A DNA stretch of 16,673 bases from an uncultured Caryophanales bacterium (GTDB lineage Bacteria; Bacillota_I; Bacilli_A; RF39; UBA660): contig CAMKQS010000029.1 in assembly GCA_946414975.1 (NCBI GenBank), positions 1-16,673 of the forward strand, given 5' to 3'. Shown in pieces: positions 1-8,200 of this stretch. The notes beneath the pieces were generated by a model. It did not search any database. It had not been told where the DNA came from and was given only the letters and a program-made list of their open reading frames with translations. The first letter of the stretch is position 1. Each line of letters opens with the position of its first letter. The position numbers were made by a program, and so were the translations under genes.

Positions 1-33
1 TCTTATTTTATATTTATATATGTATAAATGTAC

Positions 34-96
34 TAGCCACATTCCCGTATGGCTAATATAATTATAACACCAATTACTTCTAATTCAATAAGTAAT
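34..96. repeat. Two short inverted repeats in the left-edge intergenic DNA
   Basis: TAGCCA and TGGCTA flank a 10-base loop at about 35-56. ATTACTT (73-79) and AAGTAAT (90-96) flank a second 10-base spacer. Neither is followed by a convincing T-run, although the first could be a weak terminator for the leftward restriction-modification operon. The second could be an operator beside the 0A-like boxes. Both are weak calls because they lie at the window edge. Confidence 0.25.
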
Positions 97-98
97 CG

Positions 99-116
99 TT
101 CGACAATATTCGACAA
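99..116 (-). promoter_or_regulatory. Two tandem 0A-box-like (Spo0A-type) sites
   Basis: The minus strand carries two perfect copies of TTGTCGAA (99-106 and 109-116) separated by two bases, so the repeat has a 10-bp period, one helical turn. TTGTCGAA is the consensus 0A box bound by Spo0A, and tandem boxes at this spacing suit side-by-side binding. The boxes lie just beyond the hsdS stop codon. They would regulate a gene to the left of the window, or nothing. No Spo0A gene or sporulation gene is visible here, so the assignment rests on the motif alone. Confidence 0.4.
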
Positions 117-127
117 ATGATTTTTGA

Positions 128-1276
128 TTAACTAAGCTCTAATCTAGATTTAAGGACATCATTAATATTTTCAATCATGTTCTTCTTAATATTTTCAAAT
201 TTCATGTACTTTTGAGCAATAGACTTTTGCATTTCTAAATCTGGCATTTCACTTTCATCAATAGGAATGGGAATTAATAAATCCTGTATATTTTTTTTAC
301 TTATCTTTGTGAATTCATTCTCTCCGTTAGGTCCTTTCCTTCCTTTAATATTTTTTCTAAATATTGGTTGCATAACAAACCTCAAATAATCTTTATCAAA
401 TAAATCCTCATACTCAGCCTTTAATATTAGTGGTCTTACTTTTTCAGACAAGCTAAATCTACCTTTTCTATAAAATATATAGCCAGCACTTCCATCAATA
501 TTATAAGTTAGGCAATCTTCAAAATATTTTACCTTTTGATTTGTACCAATAATAGCATTATCTTTAACAAAACCATATCCAACTTCATTTTCTAACTTTG
601 TAGCTCCATATACAGGAATATCTCCACAGTTATCTCTAATAAATGTTTTTGTAAACTTAGATGAATTTGTCTGAATAGATAAATCAAAAATATCTGATAC
701 CTTATATTCATTATAATTATAATCATTTTTACTAATTTCTAATGAAATATTTTTAATATTCATTTCATCATCGGATAACGTTTTTTTTATTTCCTCAATT
801 TTTTGAAATTTAGTTACTAATTTTTTTTGTGTATTAGCATCATATTCATCGTCATAAAACGGTAATGATAAAACAAAATTATCTATATCTCTTTTTAATA
901 GACTTTTTTGCTTTCCCTCGCCTTTAGCATACTTTGATAGATTATTAGAAAGTATATATCTTATATAATCTAAATTTAAATTTTTAGCATCTTCACTTAT
1001 AGGCACTAAAACTCCATTGTTTTGTGCTAAAGAAAACTTTCCTTTAATTATGGAAATATTTCCAACATCACCAACAGTTATGATTCTAATATATTCGCCA
1101 TCAAAACAATATTTGTTCGAATATCCAATTATGCCTTCATTTTCGGTTTGCCCAGAATAAACTGGATAAATCCCTTTATCAGAATTAATGGTTTTCTTAT
1201 TAAACTCATTTGTGCCTTTCACAAATCTAAATAAATCACTTATTTTTTTATTTATGTATTCTATATTATTTGACAT
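128..1276 (-). CDS. hsdS: Type I-style DNA specificity subunit (HsdS family)
   Basis: This 382-residue protein should give sequence specificity to the methyltransferase/nuclease encoded just upstream. It has the two-fold layout of HsdS proteins. One target-recognition domain occupies about residues 5-150 and contains the run VYSGQTENEGIIGY. A second at about 190-345 contains the parallel VYGATKLENEVGYG. Each is followed by a helical, Lys/Glu-rich spacer (about 150-185 and 350-380). The ATG overlaps the 3' end of the methyltransferase gene by 11 bp and is preceded by AAGAGGCG, so translation is probably coupled. The length is in the normal range for a two-TRD subunit and both TRDs look complete. 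The target sequence cannot be read from the protein. Confidence 0.9.
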   Translation of the reverse strand: MSNNIEYINKKISDLFRFVKGTNEFNKKTINSDKGIYPVYSGQTENEGIIGYSNKYCFDGEYIRIITVGDVGNISIIKGKFSLAQNNGVLVPISEDAKNLNLDYIRYILSNNLSKYAKGEGKQKSLLKRDIDNFVLSLPFYDDEYDANTQKKLVTKFQKIEEIKKTLSDDEMNIKNISLEISKNDYNYNEYKVSDIFDLSIQTNSSKFTKTFIRDNCGDIPVYGATKLENEVGYGFVKDNAIIGTNQKVKYFEDCLTYNIDGSAGYIFYRKGRFSLSEKVRPLILKAEYEDLFDKDYLRFVMQPIFRKNIKGRKGPNGENEFTKISKKNIQDLLIPIPIDESEMPDLEMQKSIAQKYMKFENIKKNMIENINDVLKSRLELS

Positions 1277-3335
1277 CTTTTATCGCCTCTTTATAAGCTA
1301 TTAAATCATTTATAACTTTATCAATAAAATCTGAGAATTCCTCTGATGTCATTATTTTTTCTTCATCTTTTATGCCTAGTTCAACCTTTTCTTCATCAGA
1401 CCATAAATTATCAACTACCCAACTTTTCGAAACATTTTCATCTAACCATTTAAAATCAATAACTTTTAATCTCGGATTATTTAATTTTTTAGATTTTACT
1501 CTATCATAGAATAATTTTTTATTTCCCTTAAAACTATGATATTCATAAGCAGCATCGGCTAAATCGTTTTCTGGTATATCAAATCTATTTATGTCTAATG
1601 TTTCACCTGTAGATGAGCACAAATATGTAAATACTGGATCTGTTTGAACATTTTTATGATTTTTTGATTTTTTTGTTAGTGATAATATATAAGTTTTTTT
1701 ATTTGTTGAAAAAAAAGTATTAAGTGGCAATGAAATTATTGCATTTATTATACATTCATCCATCATAAATTGTCTAAGTAAGATATCTTGAATTCTATAC
1801 ATAAAGCCTTCAGGAACTATAATAAATGCTTGTCCATTATCTGCTAAACTTCTAATTATCCATTCAATAAACAATCCTTCTAATCCAGTTCCATTCTTAT
1901 TGTAATATTTTTTTAAAGAGGCGTTTCCATCTATTTCTTTTTTATATACATCTGTTGTTCCAACATAAGGTGGATTTGATAATATTAAATCATATTTTTG
2001 TTTTTCTGATGGTACATAATCCAATGTTCCTAATACGGATGTACGTAAGTGAAATGTTTTATTGAATAAGTTTGAAAATTCAGTAGTCATATGCTGATTA
2101 TTTTTTATTAAATCAGAAAAATATATCATCATATTAGCTTTTGCTAATATGATAGTTCTCTCACTATCTTTTGTAAAGCCCTTATCATATCCCTCTAAAA
2201 TTACTTTAGGATACAATGTATTATCCTTTATTTCATATAAGTCATCAATATTTCTTGAAACAGCTTCAAGCAAAAATTTTCCTACTCCACAAGCTGGATC
2301 ACATATTCTCATTCCCGGTTTTATCTCAGCCATATTAACAATTTGCTGAACTACTTTAAGAGGTGTAAAATATTGTCCCATTCCTCCCTTTTGACTATCT
2401 TTTTTAAAAAATACCTCGAATATTTTTGATTTAAAGTCTTTATCAATATTTCTTAATTCTTCACCATCAAACATTTCCAAGATACTTCTAAATGTTTTCC
2501 CGTACCCAGCTATACTTTCCCCAGTACGTTCACTCACAAATATACTTCCATTTATAATTGTTGTTCCGTCCTTATCTTTTGGAAATAGTCTTTTAATTTC
2601 AGGTCTAACCACTTTTGCATAGTATGTTAAAACGTCATCTTCTTTTGCATTTTTGTACATATTTATAACATATTCAAACGAATACATATTTGATAATAGA
2701 TTTAAATCACTTAAATATTTAAATATAAATATTTCCACAAATGTATACAAACAATTTTCAGGTGTTGCCGCTGTTGCTTTATATATTTTTTGCCATATCG
2801 AATATGCTAATGGTGTTGGATCAATTTCATGTTCTTCAGTAATTTTCGAACAACTATTAGTAATTGTTAAATCAAGTGTCTCAATTAATTTTTCCATTTT
2901 GGGAGTGTTTGATGTTGTAACTCCAAAAACTTCTGATAATGGTGTGCCATCATAATTTAATATTTGTTCTCCATTATATGCATTATACCATCTACTTGTA
3001 ATACTATCTGTACTTATAACAAACTTGGCTTTTAAATCTCTTGCTACTTCTAAAGCTTGATTAGTTGCTGAATCCTTTTGTTTTTCAGTTTTATATTTTG
3101 ATAGGTTTTTGTTTTCAATTACAGCAATTACTCTCTTAGTTTTATCAACAATAAGTCCATCTGGCTTCCTATTTTCATCTAAATAATCACGGTTTTCAAT
3201 CAATCCACAATCACGTAAACTTCCAATAAAAGTATTACCAATATTATAATAAATATATTTACCAATCATATCTGGATTATTCAATATACCTCGTTGTAAT
3301 ATTTCTTCAGAAATTTCATATTTACTTCTACTCAT
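1266..3335 (-). CDS. Combined PD-(D/E)XK nuclease and N6-adenine DNA methyltransferase (BcgI A-subunit-like)
   Basis: This 689-residue protein appears to join cleavage and modification. Residues 1-140 resemble the HsdR N-terminal nuclease fold: D59 in KPDG, then E74-N-K76, then Q93, giving a D-X14-E-X-K core with the downstream Gln typical of that family. Residues about 150-600 are an N6-adenine methyltransferase of the HsdM/N6_Mtase type, with a GQYFTP entry motif, SAM-binding motif I DPACGVGK from D346, and catalytic motif IV NPPY at 454-457. An ordinary HsdM is about 500 residues and lacks the N-terminal nuclease-like part. The ATG follows TGGAGGTAAATA and overlaps the upstream regulator gene by 8 bp. 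The next gene is the specificity subunit. No separate HsdR is visible, although one could lie outside the window. The methyltransferase call is firm; nuclease activity is inferred from motifs. Confidence 0.88.
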   Translation of the reverse strand: MSRSKYEISEEILQRGILNNPDMIGKYIYYNIGNTFIGSLRDCGLIENRDYLDENRKPDGLIVDKTKRVIAVIENKNLSKYKTEKQKDSATNQALEVARDLKAKFVISTDSITSRWYNAYNGEQILNYDGTPLSEVFGVTTSNTPKMEKLIETLDLTITNSCSKITEEHEIDPTPLAYSIWQKIYKATAATPENCLYTFVEIFIFKYLSDLNLLSNMYSFEYVINMYKNAKEDDVLTYYAKVVRPEIKRLFPKDKDGTTIINGSIFVSERTGESIAGYGKTFRSILEMFDGEELRNIDKDFKSKIFEVFFKKDSQKGGMGQYFTPLKVVQQIVNMAEIKPGMRICDPACGVGKFLLEAVSRNIDDLYEIKDNTLYPKVILEGYDKGFTKDSERTIILAKANMMIYFSDLIKNNQHMTTEFSNLFNKTFHLRTSVLGTLDYVPSEKQKYDLILSNPPYVGTTDVYKKEIDGNASLKKYYNKNGTGLEGLFIEWIIRSLADNGQAFIIVPEGFMYRIQDILLRQFMMDECIINAIISLPLNTFFSTNKKTYILSLTKKSKNHKNVQTDPVFTYLCSSTGETLDINRFDIPENDLADAAYEYHSFKGNKKLFYDRVKSKKLNNPRLKVIDFKWLDENVSKSWVVDNLWSDEEKVELGIKDEEKIMTSEEFSDFIDKVINDLIAYKEAIKDVK

Positions 3336-3612
3336 TATTTACCTCCAACACTTTTTTTATACTATCAATTTTTTTTAATAATTCATTAGACTTATTTGTT
3401 AAAGCATATTTCCCATTCTTATTATGATATTTTTCTACATATTTATTAACAATTAAAATATTTAATTGCTTATTTAGTTTATACTTTGATATATGCAGAA
3501 TATCTGCAAGTTCTTGTTGTGAAAGGCTTAAATATCTTTCTTTTTTTACACAAATTTCATTTTCTTTTATTATTTTTAATATTAAATAGTTATTATTTAA
3601 AAACAAATCCAT
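3328..3612 (-). CDS. Small winged-helix DNA-binding protein, probable regulator of the R-M operon
   Basis: This is a 94-residue, Lys/Asn-rich protein. Residues about 28-55 (SLSQQELADILHISKYKLNKQL) form a clear helix-turn-helix, and the following stretch ending in GKYALTN is a probable wing. This is a MarR/Rrf2-like minimal wHTH layout with no extra domain. As the first gene of the restriction-modification operon, overlapping the methyltransferase by 8 bp, it plausibly works like the controller proteins of R-M systems, delaying or balancing expression, though it does not look like the usual Xre-type C protein. It has its own strong promoter, a palindrome upstream and a weak ribosome site (GGTGA). 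Its regulatory target is inferred. Confidence 0.75.
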   Translation of the reverse strand: MDLFLNNNYLILKIIKENEICVKKERYLSLSQQELADILHISKYKLNKQLNILIVNKYVEKYHNKNGKYALTNKSNELLKKIDSIKKVLEVNNE

Positions 3613-3629
3613 TAATATTCACCATTTTT

Positions 3630-3658
3630 ATTATATCATAATGTAAAATAAACTTCAA
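3630..3658 (-). promoter_or_regulatory. Sigma-A promoter of the R-M operon
   Basis: On the minus strand, -35 TTGAAG (3653-3658) and a perfect -10 TATAAT (3630-3635) are separated by exactly 17 bp. Transcription should begin near 3623, leaving a leader of only about 10 bases before the regulator ATG at 3612. The short leader and weak Shine-Dalgarno suggest low translation of the regulator. Confidence 0.8.
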
Positions 3659-3686
3659 TAAATACACTAATATTTTTAATTTTTAT

Positions 3687-3701
3687 ACACCAAAATGGTG
3701 T
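3687..3701. promoter_or_regulatory. Perfect palindrome ACACCA-N3-TGGTGT, candidate operator
   Basis: ACACCA and TGGTGT flank three A residues, about 29 bp upstream of the -35 box of the R-M promoter. The nine-base half AAAATGGTG recurs on the minus strand at 3619-3627, overlapping the start of transcription and the ribosome site of the regulator gene. One palindrome upstream and a half-site at the start suit an autoregulated operator, probably for the winged-helix protein. This is inferred from layout only. Confidence 0.45.
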
Positions 3702-3721
3702 TCAATAATATTATTAATCTT

Positions 3722-3790
3722 TTAGGGTTTTGGGAGTAATCCCACAAAAGAATTTCGTGCGAGAGTACAAATTCAGTGCTGGCTAGACAA
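3722..3790. other. GC-richer intergenic island with short hairpin (possible element end or transfer origin)
   Basis: Within otherwise almost pure A+T DNA lies a stretch with GGGA-GTAA-TCCC (a 4-bp stem, flanked by TTTT and AAAA), followed by TTTCGTGCGAGAGTAC and CAGTGCTGGCTAGAC. No reading frame of useful length crosses it. It sits between the R-M operon promoter and the terminator that follows the tnpV region, so it is a natural place for the boundary, attachment site or oriT of the element carrying tnpV. I cannot match it to a defined oriT or att site. Confidence 0.35.
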
Positions 3791-3823
3791 TAATATTAAT
3801 TATAAATTAATTTATTGCACTTA

Positions 3824-3854
3824 AAAACTCTATCGTTTAATCTGATAGAGTTTT
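3824..3854. terminator. Bidirectional rho-independent terminator
   Basis: AAAACTCTATC (3824-3834) and GATAGAGTTTT (3844-3854) form a perfect 11-bp stem with a 9-base loop. A T-run follows on both strands. It lies immediately downstream of the tnpV-linked leftward reading frame, so its main role is probably to end that transcript. Confidence 0.85.
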
Positions 3855-3859
3855 CATTT

Positions 3860-4158
3860 TTAATAAAATTTCTTTAATATCATTGGATTATCTTTTACTA
3901 TCCTTAAATTATATTTTATTTTTAATATCTTTTTTATAGATGGTATTAATTTATCTATATCACATCTTACGTTAAAAATATCTATTGCTGAATTAATATG
4001 ATTATATAGTGGTGCTTTAGAAAGTACTTTCTTATAAAAATTATCTGCTATATAAAAAGCTACAACATCTGGTATTGCAAATTCTTTTAGATAGTTATCA
4101 TAATTAATACATACTGGTAAGTATATTCTTTCAAATTCTTCAAGAGTTTTTCACACAT
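3860..4158 (-). pseudogene. Small tnpV-linked gene, apparently frameshifted near its start
   Basis: An open frame ending in TAA at 3860-3862 runs back about 95 codons to the tnpV stop codon, with no ATG, GTG or TTG near its beginning. It reads roughly TLEEFERIYLPVCINYDNY through to a basic end (MILKKFY) and looks like real protein. An ATG at 4158, overlapping the end of tnpV in the typical coupled form ATGTGTGA, gives MCEK and then enters the wrong frame at a run of five A residues (4147-4151, minus strand). One extra A would join MCEK to TLEEF and give an intact protein of about 99 residues. It is therefore a recent one-base loss, a phase-variable tract, or a sequencing error. I do not recognise the protein family. 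Confidence 0.6.
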
Positions 4159-4501
4159 AGATATACTCCTTTAGAATTATTTCTTCCGCTATATTTTTAA
4201 TATTATTCATTTTACTTACCCAAAGCATTTGATTATCTTGTTTTATTTTTCCATTTATATTTTCTTTTTCAGCAAGTTTTTTAATTATCTTTTGCACCTT
4301 CTCCATAACAGTAGTGTCTATATCATGAAGATATTCATTTAAATTATCATTAACAAGTAAATCAAAATATAATCCAAGTTTATATTTTTTTATATACTCT
4401 AATCTTAATAATCCATATTTTCCTATATTATATTGAACTTTTTCTTTTAGTATTAAATCAGGTAATAAATAATCACCTTGTTTAGTGTAACTAATATTCA
4501 T
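4151..4501 (-). CDS. tnpV: TnpV family transposon-encoded protein
   Basis: This 116-residue protein matches the TnpV family carried by Tn4451-type and other clostridial mobile elements. It opens with YTKQGDYLLPDL, continues with IGKYGLLRLEYIKKYKLGLY, and closes with the characteristic LWVSKMNNIKNIAEEIILKE-IYV. The molecular role of TnpV is not established; its presence marks mobile DNA. The ATG is preceded by AAGAGGAAATGTT, a good ribosome site. The gene ends in TGA, overlapping the ATG of the next, frameshifted gene. Length and ends look complete. The large serine recombinase about 9.5 kb away may belong to the same element, though TnpV genes also persist as isolated relics. Confidence 0.85.
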   Translation of the reverse strand: MNISYTKQGDYLLPDLILKEKVQYNIGKYGLLRLEYIKKYKLGLYFDLLVNDNLNEYLHDIDTTVMEKVQKIIKKLAEKENINGKIKQDNQMLWVSKMNNIKNIAEEIILKEYIYV

Positions 4502-4554
4502 AACATTTCCTCTTTTCTTATCATATTTAGGCTTTAATTGTTATACTTAATATT

Positions 4555-4598
4555 TGTTACACAATGACTGTCGCCACCTCACGATAGAAGATATTATA
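4555..4598 (-). other. GC-richer leader or relic upstream of tnpV
   Basis: The minus strand carries TCGTGAGGTGGCGACAGTCA, a GC-rich patch in a region that is otherwise nearly all A and T. One frame across it gives only a short tail (FYREVATVIV then stop). It may be the end of a deleted coding region or a conserved leader that travels with tnpV. No convincing promoter can be assigned. Confidence 0.25.
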
Positions 4599-4641
4599 AA
4601 TAAATTATATTATAAAATATATTACTATTTATATATTTATT

Positions 4642-4670
4642 AAAAAAATAAGTAATCTCACATTACTTAT
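4642..4670 (-). terminator. Rho-independent terminator of the FxLYD-like gene
   Basis: On the minus strand, ATAAGTAAT and ATTACTTAT pair around a 5-base loop (4648-4670), followed by seven T residues. The gene's stop codon lies inside the first arm of the stem. Confidence 0.75.
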
Positions 4671-5109
4671 CTTTCTTCTTTGTATTCAATTTTAATTCCA
4701 TATAATGAGCATTTGTTAAGTCTACTCCTACTACTTGATTAGCCATATCTACTGGTTCATCAGGCGATAGAGTTTGTGTAACGTGAGCAGCTATTCTAAC
4801 AAGTTTAACTTTATTTTTATCCTTTACTATTACATCATAATTGTTTAAATATATTTTCTTTTTCGTTTTATTAACCATAGTATAACTAATCAATGAATTT
4901 TTACCATCATAAGTACATTTTATATTTTTAAAAATAATCCCCTTTACCTTTTGCTTTTGTACAAAACTTTTATTATTATTGTGTTTAAGACCATCATCTA
5001 TTGTATTATTTTTTTTCAATATAAATACTAACACAACTCCAATTATTAAGACTATACTTAATAATATAATTATGCTTTTTAATTTAATTTTTCTTTGCTT
5101 CTTTTCCAC
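4663..5109 (-). CDS. Membrane-anchored protein with an FxLYD-like extracellular domain
   Basis: A small protein with a basic N-terminus (EKKQRKIKLK), one strong membrane helix at about residues 12-31, and an outside domain at about 50-148. That domain has alternating beta-strand character: a KNIKCTYDGKNSLISYTMVN strand pair, LSPDEPVDMANQVVGVDL, and a final strand MELKL. This suits the FxLYD/DUF4352-type immunoglobulin-like domains of Gram-positive membrane proteins. A longer frame starts with GTG at 5118, but that GTG is part of the AGGTG ribosome site. The second GTG at 5109, six bases after AGGTG, is the more likely start (about 148 residues). It has its own promoter and terminator, so it is separate from the fibre operon but lies directly behind it. 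A role with the fibre proteins is only suggested by position. Confidence 0.65.
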   Translation of the reverse strand: MEKKQRKIKLKSIIILLSIVLIIGVVLVFILKKNNTIDDGLKHNNNKSFVQKQKVKGIIFKNIKCTYDGKNSLISYTMVNKTKKKIYLNNYDVIVKDKNKVKLVRIAAHVTQTLSPDEPVDMANQVVGVDLTNAHYMELKLNTKKKDK

Positions 5110-5126
5110 TCTAATCACCTAGCAGA

Positions 5127-5155
5127 ATAATATCATATTTTACTAAACTTATCAA
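5127..5155 (-). promoter_or_regulatory. Sigma-A promoter of the FxLYD-like gene
   Basis: On the minus strand, -35 TTGATA (5150-5155) and -10 TATTAT (5127-5132) have a 17-bp spacer. The predicted start lies about a dozen bases before the GTG at 5109, so the leader is barely longer than the ribosome site. Confidence 0.65.
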
Positions 5156-5169
5156 GATTTCAAAATAAA

Positions 5170-5199
5170 TAGTGCTGGTAAATATAATTACCAACACTA
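5170..5199 (-). terminator. Terminator of the fibre operon
   Basis: Just after the TAA of the giant gene, the minus strand forms a 12-pair stem TAGTGTTGGTAA/TTACCAGCACTA (one G-T pair) around a 6-base loop, followed by a T-rich run TTTATTTT. The other strand has a run of seven T on its own downstream side, so it could also stop rightward transcripts. Confidence 0.8.
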
Positions 5200-5208
5200 C
5201 TAATTTTT

Positions 5209-8200
5209 TTAATTATAGTCAATCATCTTAGCTCTAAATTGATTTATTAGTGCAGTTATATCACTACATTCACTTGTAGAATTACCTTCTAATAAGAACC
5301 AATCCATTACATTTTCTTCTCCAGTAATCTCATCATTTCCTAAAGTTGCATGACGAATTGCTTTTTTTAAATATATGAATTTATACATATCATTAGTAGA
5401 ATCTTTCATATAATAATACCTTGTTCTTTCTCTTAATCCGAAGAAAGTTGTTAATTCATAATCTTGATATCTATATTCCGTTGGTACTCCTAAAACACCT
5501 TCTAATAAATAAGCAAGAGTACCTGTTCTATCTGCTCCTATACGACAATGGAAATAAATAGAATAATCATCATTACCAGCTACAACTTTTTTCATTACAT
5601 CTATTGCAGCATCTCTAGACAACTGATAATAACTTTTACCATTGAAACGTGTTTCTGTTGCAGGAGATCCAAATTCAGTATGATCAATCTTATAATGAAC
5701 TATTTCGTTTTGATTATAATTTGCCAATTTATCTTCTTCTGATATAACAATATCTGAACCTGGAGTTCGAAGGTCATATTCATTATAAATACCTAACTTT
5801 TCAAATTGTGCTCTTGTTGTACCATCATTATTTAATCCCCAAATCTTTTCACCACGATATAGCTTTTGATATTTAAGTTTTCCATCAATAACACCATCAC
5901 CATTTGTATCAACAGGAAGGCCACCTAAATCTCTTACATTACGCGTCTGTCTATTAACACCCGGAATAGTAATAAGTCGCCTTTCACCAGTAGGTCTTAC
6001 AAAACCTTTTTTAGTATTATCACTAGCTGATTCCCAATAATATGTTTTACCAGGAATAAAATTATATAATTTTCCATTATCATTAAATACATAGTTTACT
6101 GTATTATTTGATCTTACTCCTGTTAACTCGTTATATTCATATACATTAATATTACCTGTAATACCTGTATTATACTTATTTGGCTGATCACAATAGACAC
6201 TACCATATTGTGTTGTAACATTATCATTTTTATAATATGCACAATCATAATTATTAAGATTTGCTGTCATAGCATCATTAAAACTACTATAATTTGTATC
6301 ATCCTGTCCAGTATTCCATGAATTAACATTGTTAAAATATGTTCTCATTGCTTCTGGAATTGTATCAAATTCAACAATATTTATTGCTCCCTCAATTGAG
6401 TCAAATGGAACTTCGATTACTGGTCTTACTCCTGAATTACCAGAAGCATGGCCAAGACTTTTAGCAGTAACAGCACCATTAATTCTTTCAGCACCATCAT
6501 TTGAATTAACTGTTTCTAACCAATAATTTGATCTACACTCGCTTCCATATGAAATTGTATTTTCAAGTAAGAATGTGTAATCTTCTAACTCATTTGCAAT
6601 TTCATTTAAATTAGAATTAGTTGCTGCTTTAATCTCATCAAGAGTTGCAAATCTTGCAGCTTTTCCACTATATACATAATTACTTAAAACAGTATTTCCA
6701 GACTCATCTGTGATAGTTCTTGGCTCTGTATATAAGCTTACATTTGGCCACTGAGCTATCGTAGGAAGCTCAGAAATAGCTGTATTTGGACCTTCTGTAA
6801 ATGTAGGAGCATAACTAACAGCAGTTGCACTACAAACTGGAGATACATTATTATTAACTTGTGATGTATTATTATAGAATATTAATACTGCTTTGCCATC
6901 ACTTGTTTTATTTAAATAATAAAATCTTTCATTTGTTGCATCATAAGTACCGTCACCATTAACATCACAATCAAAGGCGTCTCCAGCACTTAATGATGGA
7001 CTAGTTGGAATTTGTCCAAATTCTGTTGATCCAGATGAATGTAGAACAGTCGCTGGTCTACATACTGTTTTTGTGTTTGTATAATGTGCATAATAAGTTA
7101 CATCATCATCAATTTCTGTTGTTGAAAGTACTCTTTCTCCACCAAATCCTGCAGTAAACCAACCTAAGAATTCTGAATTAGCTTTAGTTGCAGTAGGCAG
7201 GTTTCCAATAGGACCTATTTCAGTTAATGTTTTTGAATTATACTCAACTGTATCCCCACCATTTTTATTAAAGTTTACAGTAATATTAACTGAAATATCT
7301 TCTAGATAAGCTACATCATATTGAATATTATCTATTGTTTCATTAGTATGAACAATTGTTGCATTATTAACAATTACGCCTGATTCATCATTAATTGCTT
7401 TATTATTAGTATTTACATTACCTTTGAAAATACCATCGTAAACTGTTACTGTTTTCCCACTAGCTATTTCTAAACCATAATTATAGCCTTGCATAACTGG
7501 GTTTGTATTATCTATTGGATCATCATTAGTACCAATTGTCATTGTACCACTATTTTTTACAGCTGAATTATTATTACTTATAATTGTTCCGCCAAGTATA
7601 TTAATTGTTCCAGCATTATTATGAAGAGCTGCTCTACCATTTGCAGTACCAGTCTGAGAGTTATTCTCTAAATAAGTTGTTCCACTTATTGTTACTATTC
7701 CACCATTGTTATAAACTGCTTGTCCTTTAAATGTATTAATACCCTTAATTTTTCCACCATATACATTTAATGACGCTCCTGCATTAACATTAATTGTTGC
7801 AGCTTTAGAGTTACAAGAAAGTGTTCCACCGTAAATATTAACTGTTCCACCTTTAATTTCAATTACTTTTTTCTCAGTATCACTTGATTTATTATAAGTT
7901 AGCTCTCCAGCATAAATATTTACAGTTGCAGTAGATTTATTTTCAATAATATATCCACCTGAACTATATAATTTACCATTAATAATATCTAATTTACCTG
8001 TATTTGTAAACAAAGAGAACGTTCCACTAGTTGCACTAATAGTATTATTTCCAATATCTAATTCAACCCATTTGCTACTTGTTATATTTATAGTATCTGT
8101 AGTCATAATATCTTTTAAGATTTTAACTTTAGTTTTTACTTTAGTAGTTGGTACCGCAGCTATAGCTTCATCTAATGTTAGATAACAATTCAATCCTACA

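Noticed and set aside
2149..2955. Rightward reading frames inside the methyltransferase gene
   Set aside because: They lie antisense to a well-supported gene, have no ribosome sites and no recognisable protein features.
3860..4501. UGA read as Trp (Mycoplasma code), fusing tnpV with the following frame
   Set aside because: All long genes here use UGG for Trp and none has an internal UGA. TnpV-family proteins normally end with the residues seen just before this UGA.
5209..5300. LPXTG-type wall sorting signal at the end of the giant protein
   Set aside because: The C-terminus ends in a soluble phosphatase domain with no LPXTG motif, hydrophobic helix or basic tail.
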